Shown: piece by piece, positions 1 to 8,500 of the stretch
How the letters are laid out: each line of letters opens with the position of its first letter
Position numbering within the stretch: the stretch's first letter is position 1
NCBI GenBank assembly: GCA_964508895.1
Contig: CAZDWF010000079.1
Span: 1 to 17,371 of the forward strand
Reading direction: 5' to 3'
Source of the DNA: M55B132 sp964508895
GTDB taxonomy: Bacteria > Bacteroidota > Bacteroidia > Bacteroidales > B18-G4
Length of the DNA: 17,371 nucleotides
The notes under the pieces: generated by a model
The model's database searches: none
What the model saw: the letters and a program-made list of their open reading frames with translations, nothing else
What the model was told of the DNA's origin: nothing
Program-made: the position numbers and the translations under genes

Positions 1-1652
1 GAAACCATTGCATCAGCAATACCGGTTTCAACAAGCATAGGAGCAAAAAATCTATCGTGCTGCATACTCTCCATTGCTGAAGCTATAGTGACTCCTTTAC
101 GCTTATTTTTTTCATATAATACACTAGAAAATTCTTCTCTTCTCTTGAGCTGTTCCTTTGAACGAGGATTGATGATCTCAATATTTTTAAGCTCGAGTTC
201 GTTTTCTTTAATAATTGCCTTTAGCTTTTTCTCATCACCCAGAAGTACAGGTATTGCAATTTCTTCATTCATTACGATCTCGGCAGCTTTAAGCATGTTA
301 TAGTTATCAGCATTACCAAATACAACGCGTTGCGGGTCACTCTTGGCACGTCCTTTAATTTGCCTGATAAGAGGATTTGACATTCCTAATCGCTTGATAA
401 GTTCTTCTTTATATGCATCCCAGTCAGTAATTGGATTTCTAGCAACACCGGTATCCATAGCTGCTTTAGCAACTGCAGGTGCCAAAAATTCAATCAGTCG
501 GGGATCAGTAGGCTTTGGTATGATATAGTCTTTACCAAAATGTAAGTTCTTTTCTTGAAATGCAATATTCACTTCTTCGGGAACAGGTAGCTTTGCTAAA
601 CCTGCAAGTGCTTTTGAGGCTGCTAATTTCATTTCATCGTTAATCGTAGTAGCACGAACATCCATTGCACCACGGAATATAAATGGGAAGCCAAGCACAT
701 TATTAACCTGGTTGGGAAAATCAGACCTTCCCGTTGCCATGATCAGATCATCACGTGTTCCAACAGCTTCCTCATATCCTATTTCAGGAACTGGATTTGC
801 AAGAGCAAAAACTATTGGATTTTTTGCCATAGTATGCAACCATTCTTTTTTTAAAGCACCAGCTACTGATAATCCGAGGAACATATCTGCACCATTAACA
901 GCCTCTTCTAATGTATGTATATCCTTATCCGTTGCATACATTTTTTTCCATCTGTTAAGATCTGTCCTGTCTTTTCTGAGAACACCCTTACTATCAACCA
1001 TTATGACATTCTCTTTTTTAACACCAAGTTGTATATATAGGTTTGTACAAGAGATTGCTGATGCACCTGCTCCGTTCACCACAACAACTAAATCTTCAAT
1101 CTTCTTACCAGTAAGTTCAATAGCATTAAGAAGCCCTGCAGATGTGATGATAGCTGTACCATGTTGATCATCATGCATAACAGGTATTTTCAGTGCTTTT
1201 TTGATTTTATCCTCTATCTCAAAACACTCAGGTGCTTTAATATCTTCAAGGTTGATCCCACCAAAAGTTGGAGCTATCTGAATAACAGTTTCTACAAATT
1301 TATCAATATCCTTAGTTTCAATTTCTATATCAAAGACATCTATATCGGCAAATATTTTAAATAGTAATCCTTTCCCTTCCATCACAGGTTTACCAGCTTC
1401 AGTTCCAATATCACCCAAACCCAAAACTGCTGTACCATTTGAGATTACAGCAACCAGGTTGCCTTTAGCTGTATATTTATAAACATCATCCGGATTTTTC
1501 TGAATCTCAAGGCATGGATCCGCAACACCCGGTGAATATGCCAGTGATAAATCTCTCTGCGTTGAATATGGTTTTGTTGGTATAACCTCACACTTGCCCG
1601 GCCTTCCCTGGGAATGATAATTAAGAGCGTCTTTTCTGAATAGATTGTCCAT
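1..1652 (-). CDS. maeB: NADP-dependent malic enzyme, MaeB type (partial, C-terminus off the window)
   Basis: Oxidative decarboxylation of L-malate to pyruvate and CO2, giving NADPH; cytoplasmic. The ATG is at 1652-1650, and 550 codons are readable before the left edge. The N-terminal malic domain has the LAYSPGVA motif with the catalytic Tyr39, MEGKG with Lys94, and the metal ligands in LEDIKAP (Glu136, Asp137) and MHDDQHGT (Asp161/162). The NAD(P) domain has the dinucleotide-binding GAGASA (194-199), ALANP (Asn286) and NQVNN (Asn317). From about residue 430 the sequence continues into a phosphotransacetylase-like domain (GNADNYNMLKAA), which marks the large MaeB class of about 760 residues. 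About 200 residues are therefore missing at the left edge. In the family the PTA-like part is regulatory (acetyl-CoA sensing) rather than catalytic. The gene is divergent from ruvA. The malic domain assignment is certain; cofactor preference is inferred from family membership. Confidence 0.95.
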   Translation of the reverse strand, partial: MDNLFRKDALNYHSQGRPGKCEVIPTKPYSTQRDLSLAYSPGVADPCLEIQKNPDDVYKYTAKGNLVAVISNGTAVLGLGDIGTEAGKPVMEGKGLLFKIFADIDVFDIEIETKDIDKFVETVIQIAPTFGGINLEDIKAPECFEIEDKIKKALKIPVMHDDQHGTAIITSAGLLNAIELTGKKIEDLVVVVNGAGASAISCTNLYIQLGVKKENVIMVDSKGVLRKDRTDLNRWKKMYATDKDIHTLEEAVNGADMFLGLSVAGALKKEWLHTMAKNPIVFALANPVPEIGYEEAVGTRDDLIMATGRSDFPNQVNNVLGFPFIFRGAMDVRATTINDEMKLAASKALAGLAKLPVPEEVNIAFQEKNLHFGKDYIIPKPTDPRLIEFLAPAVAKAAMDTGVARNPITDWDAYKEELIKRLGMSNPLIRQIKGRAKSDPQRVVFGNADNYNMLKAAEIVMNEEIAIPVLLGDEKKLKAIIKENELELKNIEIINPRSKEQLKRREEFSSVLYEKNKRKGVTIASAMESMQHDRFFAPMLVETGIADAMV

Positions 1653-1667
1653 AAACTATTTTATTAT

Positions 1668-1683
1668 TGTTAATTAATTAACA
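1668..1683. promoter_or_regulatory. 16-bp perfect palindrome at the maeB start site (candidate operator)
   Basis: TGTTAATTAATTAACA is identical to its own reverse complement over all 16 bases. It lies directly downstream of the predicted maeB -7 box (1692-1685), covering the expected transcription start. That is a usual place for a repressor site. Simple AT richness could produce the inner TTAATTAATTAA, but the flanking TG/CA pairs extend the symmetry. No regulator is identified. Confidence 0.4.
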
Positions 1684-1684
1684 G

Positions 1685-1714
1685 CAAAATTACAAAAATA
1701 CCCGATATTTCAAA
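1685..1714 (-). promoter_or_regulatory. Predicted maeB promoter (Bacteroidota type)
   Basis: Read on the minus strand, TTTG (1714-1711) is followed after 18 nt by TAATTTTG (1692-1685). This matches the Bacteroidota -33 TTTG and -7 TAnnTTTG elements, although the spacer is one base shorter than the usual 19-21. The predicted start would lie near 1680, leaving a leader of about 28 nt before the maeB ATG. A second -7-like box, TATTTTTG (1700-1693), is adjacent but has no suitably spaced -33 partner. Confidence 0.5.
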
Positions 1715-1779
1715 TCATTTACTGTATTTCAGATGCAGAAGTTACTATTTATAATCCGTATAAATTTTGACTAAAAATT

Positions 1780-1810
1780 ATTGTGATTCTACTTTGAAAC
1801 AATATCTTTG
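1780..1810 (+). promoter_or_regulatory. Predicted ruvA(-sprA) promoter
   Basis: ATTG at 1780-1783 (three of four match to -33 TTTG) is followed after exactly 19 nt by TATCTTTG at 1803-1810, a full match to the -7 consensus TAnnTTTG. The start site would be near 1815-1818, about 30 nt before the ruvA ATG. A 6-bp inverted repeat, TATTGT (1779-1784) and ACAATA (1799-1804), overlaps both elements and may be incidental. I saw no comparable promoter between ruvA and sprA. Confidence 0.55.
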
Positions 1811-1845
1811 TAACGCCAAAACTGGAATTTATTTAGGAAACCTAT

Positions 1846-2445
1846 ATGTATTCATATATCGAAGGAAAACTTTCAGAGATCAATCCCGCCAATGCCATAA
1901 TCGAGATTAATGGAATTGGTTATCAGATAAACATTTCGCTTAACACCTATGCTAAGATTAATACAAAGACCTCCTGCAGGCTCTTATTGCATTATGTTGT
2001 GAGAGATGATGCGCATCTATTATATGGATTTGCTGAAGAATCAGAAAGAATTCTTTTCAGACAATTAATCTCTGTATCAGGTGTTGGGACAAACACTGCA
2101 TGTATCATTCTTTCTTCTTTATCACCAAAGGAGATAAAGCAAGCAATAGTTAATAAAGATGTAGCCACTTTGAAATCAATCAAAGGTATTGGAGCAAAAT
2201 CTGCTGAAAGGATTATTGTTGACTTAAAAGATAAGCTGGAAAAAGAAGGTATAATAGAAGAAAAAATGATTCCTGAGCACAATACTAAAAAGCAGGAAGC
2301 GTTAACAGGTTTAACTATACTTGGGTTCAATAAAAGTCTGGCTGAAAAGGCAATAAATAAAATTCTTCAATCAGCCGGAAAAGAAGGTGAAGGAGATTCA
2401 CTTTCAGTTGAAGAAATCATTAAGAAGGCTCTTAAAATGATATAG
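1846..2445 (+). CDS. ruvA: Holliday junction DNA helicase subunit RuvA
   Basis: RuvA tetramers bind four-way DNA junctions and load the RuvB ATPase for branch migration during recombinational repair; cytoplasmic. The 199-residue protein has the normal family length and all three domains. An N-terminal OB-fold (about 1-63) opens with MYSYIEGKL and contains the acidic pin region VVRDDAHLLYGF, where Asp54/Asp55 stand for the E. coli Glu55/Asp56 pair. Two helix-hairpin-helix motifs follow (SVSGVGTNTA near 77-85 and SIKGIGAKSA near 111-120). The C-terminal helical domain (about 148-199), which contacts RuvB, is preceded by a charged linker. The ATG lies about 30 nt after a predicted promoter. sprA begins 68 bp downstream on the same strand. 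ruvB and ruvC are not in the window, so the ruv genes are split here. Confidence 0.97.
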   Translation: MYSYIEGKLSEINPANAIIEINGIGYQINISLNTYAKINTKTSCRLLLHYVVRDDAHLLYGFAEESERILFRQLISVSGVGTNTACIILSSLSPKEIKQAIVNKDVATLKSIKGIGAKSAERIIVDLKDKLEKEGIIEEKMIPEHNTKKQEALTGLTILGFNKSLAEKAINKILQSAGKEGEGDSLSVEEIIKKALKMI

Positions 2446-2486
2446 AGGCTTTTTAATGATATTTTATTGTTGGGAAGTATTTAGAA

Positions 2487-2510
2487 ATGTTGGAAAAGAC
2501 CAGAAAATAA
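2487..2510 (+). other. Seven-codon in-frame ORF just before sprA
   Basis: ATG at 2487 opens a tiny reading frame (MLEKTRK) ending in TAA at 2508-2510. It is in the same frame as sprA, and only three bases separate its stop from the sprA TTG. A weak purine-rich stretch (GGAAAAG, 2492-2498) lies inside it. It could be a leader peptide whose termination helps initiation at TTG, the relic of a longer sprA N-terminus broken by a stop codon, or chance. No peptide evidence is available. Confidence 0.3.
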
Positions 2511-2513
2511 TCC

Positions 2514-2591
2514 TTGTCTGATTTGGTACGATTATTAAAATATATTATATCTATTTTTTTTCTCTTGGTATTTATGTCCCTAGTGTGGGGT
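2514..2591 (+). other. Sec signal peptide of SprA
   Basis: The first 26 residues have a short positively charged n-region (Arg6, Lys9), a long hydrophobic core (IISIFFLLVFMSLVW) and a small residue (Gly26) before TPAN. Cleavage is likely after Gly26 or near Ala29. No cysteine follows, so this is not a lipoprotein signal. The segment shows that translation must begin at or close to 2514-2525. Confidence 0.75.
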
Positions 2592-5500
2592 ACACCTGCC
2601 AATATTAAGCCTTCAAATAATATATCCGAACCACTATATCTGGCCCCTCCTGACACAACACCTGACACATCACAGATTTATGAAATAAGATATCCTTTTC
2701 AGGATAATAATGAGCTGCTATTCACTCCAAGTGATACACATGGATTTTATCTGGGAAATCCATCAAATCTTGAAACAGAGATTGAATACGACCCTGAAAG
2801 CAATGAATACATCTTTAATAATAAAATGGGTGAGGTTGATTACAGAAACCCAACTTATATGTCTTTTGATGAATATCGCGACTGGGAACTAAAAAACTCG
2901 CTTAATTCATACTGGAAAGAAAGATCCCTATCATCCTCAGGTTTTGATAAAGGTGATGGTATTATTCCCAAGATATATATAGGCAGTAAGGTTTTTGAAA
3001 CTATTTTTGGAAGTAACACAATTGATATCAGGCCTCAGGGAACAGCTGAGCTGATATTTGGTGTACTTGGTAATAAAACAGATAACCCGACACTGAATGT
3101 TCGGCAACGAAAGACTGTAAACTTCGATTTTCAGATGAAAATACAGATGAATGTTGTGGCGAAAATCGGTGATAAAATTGAATTCCGCGCAAACTACAAT
3201 ACAGAAGCCACTTTTGATTTCGAGAACAAACTACAATTAAAGTACGAAGGGAAAGAGGATGAAATAATCAAACTCATTGAAGCAGGTAATGTTTCTATGC
3301 CTTTAAATACAACTCTAATCAGTGGGAGTCAAAGTCTTTTCGGCATTAAAACAAAGTTACAGTTTGGAAAAACTTCAGTAACTACTCTGTTCTCTCAACA
3401 GGAAAGTCAAACTTCTTCTGTAACCGTTGAAGGTGGTGCGCAAACCAATGAGTTTAGTCTCACCGCTGTTGATTATGATGAAAACAAACACTTCTTCCTG
3501 GCTCATTATTTCAGAGATAATTACGAAAGAGCTCTAAAGAATCTTCCTTTGATAACATCTGATGTTAATATTACAAGAGTTGAAGTCTGGGTTACAAATA
3601 TTGGAGCTGCTGTTACCGAAAACAGAAATATTGTTGCATTCCAGGATGTTGGTGAGAACAGTGTTATCTATAATAAATCTGTTGTTCAACCTATTCCCGG
3701 TGAAAGATTGCCTTCAAATAAATCAAACAACCTGCTCTATAAAATTGACACAGCCAAAGTAAGGGATATTAACACAGTTACTAATTATCTTAAAGGGAAT
3801 TTTGGCTTTGTACCAGGTATAGACTTTGAAAAAGTTGAAGTAGCCAGAAAACTTGATCCCTCAGAATATACATATAATTCAAAGCTTGGTTTTATCTCTT
3901 TGAACGCTACTCTTAACTCCGACCAAACCCTTGCAGTTGCATATCAATACACTGTTATCGGGTACGATAGCCTCTTCCAGGTTGGTGAATTTTCCGATCA
4001 AGGTATATCAGCTCCAAATTGCATAATAACAAAACTGCTAAAAAGTACATCATTGAATACAAGGCTCCCCATGTGGAATCTGATGATGAAAAACGTATAT
4101 TCAATAGGTGCTTACCAGGTAAACCAGGATAAATTCCAGCTGAATATTTTTTATTCAGGAAATAAGGAGGGAGTCCCTATTGGATACCTAACTGATGGTC
4201 CGGAAGGTGTTAAAGGTGTCCCTTTGATTCAGCTCCTCAACCTTGATAACCTGAACTCTTTTCTGAACCCACCTGGTGATGGCGTTTTCGACTTTATTAA
4301 TGGTGCAGCAACAAATGGTGGTACCATTCAATCAAGCAATGGTAAAATCTACTTTACAGTAATTGAACCTTTTGGATCTTTTCTTAAAGATAAAATTGTT
4401 AATGCAGGAGGAGATACAACACTTGCTAATAAGTATGCTTATGATTCACTTTATACTTTAACAAAAACAGGTGCTGAACAATATCCCGATAAAAATAAAT
4501 TTCTGATTGAAGGTTCGTATCGTTCATCTGCAGGAAATGAAATATCACTTAATGCATTTAATGTTCCCAGAGGGTCAGTTAAAGTTACAGCCGGAGGCCG
4601 TGTATTAACAGAAAATGTTGACTATACTGTTGACTATACCCTTGGACGCGTCAGGATTATTAATGAAGGTATTTTAAATTCAGGTACACCAATTAATATA
4701 TCTCTTGAAAACAATACCCTGTTCAGCCTTCAAACTAAAAGGCTTATGGGGGCTCATGTCGACCATGAAATTAATAAGGATTTTCACCTGGGTGCTACGG
4801 TGATGAACCTTACGGAGAGACCACTGACCCAGAAAGTTAGTTATGGAAATGATCCAATCTCCAATACCATATGGGGTTTTGATTTCAGTTATCAGACTGA
4901 ATCCCGTTTCCTGACAAAGATGGTTGATAAGATCCCATTAATTGATACAAAAGCTCCATCTAATATTACTGTAGATGGTGAATTCGCTCATTTTATCCCA
5001 GGGCATTCGAAAGTCATTGGAAAAACTGGCACCACATATATAGATGATTTTGAAGGGGCAAAATCCACTATTGATCTTAAAAATTATAGTACATGGTTCC
5101 ATGCGAGTACTCCACAAGGTCAGCTCGATCTATTCCCTGAAACAGAAATTACACTAGACTACTTACGCCAGATAAATTATGGTAAAAACAGAGCCAAATT
5201 AGCATGGTATGTAATTGATCCATTATTCTACGACAGGAACAGCAATCTTGTACCGCCAAATGTGAGTAAAAATGAACTCTCTAAAAACAGTGTCCGACAG
5301 GTACTTGAAACCGAGGTATTTCCTAATAAGGACATTCCTGCCGGGACTCCTACTAATATTCCTATATTCAACCTTACATATTATCCTGAAGAAAAAGGCT
5401 CATATAACTATGACGTAAGTCCTTCATTTATGTCGAAAGGTATTAATCCTGATGGCACCCTTGTTGATCCTGAAAGCAGATGGGGTGGTATCATGCGAAA

Positions 5501-8500
5501 AATTGAATCAACAGATTTTGAAGCCTCTAACGTTGAGTATATCGAATTCTGGATGATGGACCCATTTACAGAAGATTCCACAAACAAAGGTAAAATCTAC
5601 TTTAACCTGGGTGATATATCAGAAGATATTTTGAGAGATTCTCGTAAAGCATATGAGAATGGCCTTCCGACCACTGCAACTGTTAAAGATGTTGACACAA
5701 CAGGATGGGGAAGGATTCCAAGTATTCAGGCTCTGGTAGAATCATTTGATAACGACCCTGCATCCAGACCATACCAGGATGTCGGTTATGATGGTCTTGG
5801 AGACGATGATGAGAGATCATTTTATTCATCATCAACGGGTATGCATCCATACCTTGATTCAATTGCTGCAAAATATGGAAACAATTCTCCAGCTTATCAA
5901 CAGGCATTTGCTGACCCATCTCAGGATAATTATCACTACTTCAGAGGTAGTGATTATGATAACGATAATCAATATAGTAACATCCTGGAAAGATATAAAA
6001 AGTTTAATGGCCCTGATGGCAATTCCCCTACAGCCCAGCAAAACCCTGAACCATACCCCACTGCAGCCACAACCTTACCTAACGTTGAGGATATCAACCG
6101 TGATAATACATTGAGTGAGGCTGAAAGATATTTCCAGTATGAACTGAATCTGGATCCTGATAATATGAATATCGGAGAGAACTATATTACTGATATTCAA
6201 ACCGCACAAAACGTTCAACTTGCTAACGGAAATTTCACAGATGTAAAATGGTATCAGTTTAAAATCCCTGTAAGTCAGCCAGATAAAGTTATAGGAAGCA
6301 TACAGGATTTTCGTTCCATCCGATTCATGAGAATGTTCCTGAAAGAATTTGAAAAGCCGGTAGTGCTCCGCTTTGCCACTTTGGAACTTGTCAGAGGTGA
6401 ATGGAGAAAATACCAACGAGACCTGTTTGCAGCAGGAGATTATATTCCTGATGACATACAAGCACTCACAACATTTGATATTTCAACTGTAAATATTGAA
6501 GAAAATGGAACAAGAAGTCCTGTACCCTATGTTATTCCTCCTGGTATTGAAAGAGAAATAAATCTGGGCACTACTAACCTCATCCGCCTTAATGAGCAAT
6601 CCATGGTTCTGAAAGTGTGTGAATTAATTGATGGTGATGCCAGGGCTGCTTATAAAACTTCTGATTTAGACCTCAGGCAATACGGACATCTAAAAATGTT
6701 TGTGCACGCTGAAAAAGGTAAAGCTGATCAAGATCTTGATTATGGTGACCTGACATTCTTTATCAGGATAGGTGCCGACTTCACAGAAAACTATTATGAA
6801 TACGAGATCCCACTTGCATTCACACCTTGGGGTACAGGAAGGACAGACCCTGATGGAATCTGGCCCGAAGCAAATAGAATTGATATTGACCTGGAAGAAC
6901 TTGTTGATGTTAAACATCGCAGGAATATTGCCATGAGAGATCCTAACTCTACCATAAATCAAGTAATACCATATATAGAATATGAAGGTGCCAAAAAGAT
7001 TACTGTTCTTGGAGTACCCAGTGTAAGTGATGTAAATGCAATCATGCTTGGTGTGAGGAATCCCAGAAAATCAGGGGAAGCAGAAAGTGAAGGAAAATGT
7101 GCCGAAATCTGGGTTAATGAATTGAGACTAACCGATTTTAATAAAAAAGGAGGATGGGCTGCTACTGCGAGAATTAGTGCTGATCTTGCCGATTTTGGTA
7201 GAGTAGTTGTATCAGGAGCTCATAGTACAGCTGGATTTGGTAGCCTGGAACAAAAGGTTAATGAAACACAAAAAGAATCTATTACTCAATTTGATATTGC
7301 AACAGACCTGGAACTGGGTAAATTTTTCCCTGAAAAATCCGGCGTAAAAATTCCAATGCATTTTGATTATAGCCAAACAGTTAGTAATCCTGAATATAAT
7401 CCTCTCGATCCTGATATTAAACTTAAAGACGATCTCGACACTTATAACTCAAAAGTTGAGAAAGATTCATTAAAACAAATTACCCAGGATTTCACAGAAA
7501 GGAAAAGTATCAACTTCATAAATGTTAGAAAAGACAGGGTTGGTGCAACAAAAAAACCAAGAGTATATGATGTGGAAAATTTCAACGTAACCTATGCATA
7601 CACTTTACTTTATCATCGTGATGTGGACGTAGAATATGAAACACAAAAGCAACATAGAGGAGGGCTTGGTTATAATTTCAATACTGCACCAAAGAATGTA
7701 AGACCTTTTGAAAGAGTAGATTTCATTGCCCGATCAAGTGCCCTTAAGCTCTTAAAGGACTTCAACTTCTACTTCCTGCCAAAATCTTTTTCTTTCCGTA
7801 CTGAAATGATGAGGGAAGTTAATGAGATGAAACTCAGAAACAAGACTGCCGGGCAAATTAAGATCATCCCAACTTTTGTTAAAAGATGGGATTGGAATAG
7901 AAATTACAATATAAGATTTGATCTTACTAAAGGATTATCATTAGAACTCAACGCACAGGCTGATGCTTTTATTAATGAACCTCCCGGAGCAGTCGATAAA
8001 GACAGTGAATATTACGATAAAGCAGCTGCAGATACTATAAGCGTGAGAAAGCAATTGATGAGCCTTGGAACCATGAACCGTTATCAGCAAAGTTTAAATG
8101 TAAACTATAAAATTCCTATTGATAAATTACCATACCTTGATTGGACCAACGCTACCTTGAATTATCAGGCAAATTATACATGGACAGCCTCACCATTATC
8201 TATTCAGGACAGAATGGGTAATCAGATAGAAAATTCAAATACTGTCCAGTTAAATAGCAATCTTGCATTTGATAAGCTTTATAATAAATCAAAATACCTG
8301 AAGCGGTTGTTAAGAAAGAGCAGAAGTGGCAGGGGGGGTACACCAAACAGGGTAGGGAGGCCAGGAGCTACATCACAGGATGATGATACTGGGGCGGAAG
8401 CCGATACTACTAAACCAAAAGTTAATTACTTTAAAATTGTTGGTGAACAAGTTCTAAAAGTTCTTCTGGGATTAAAGAAAGCATCCTTTTCATACTCAGA

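Noticed and set aside
712..1167. 151-residue plus-strand ORF
   Set aside because: It is antisense to the continuous, motif-rich malic enzyme frame and has no family features.
2453..2668. Minus-strand 71-residue ORF over the sprA start
   Set aside because: Antisense to the sprA signal peptide, no recognisable domain, no promoter.
5746..6114. 122-residue plus-strand ORF and overlapping minus-strand ORFs inside sprA
   Set aside because: Rich in His/Thr/Ile from frame-shifted Asp/Asn codons; the sprA frame is uninterrupted and conserved in type here.
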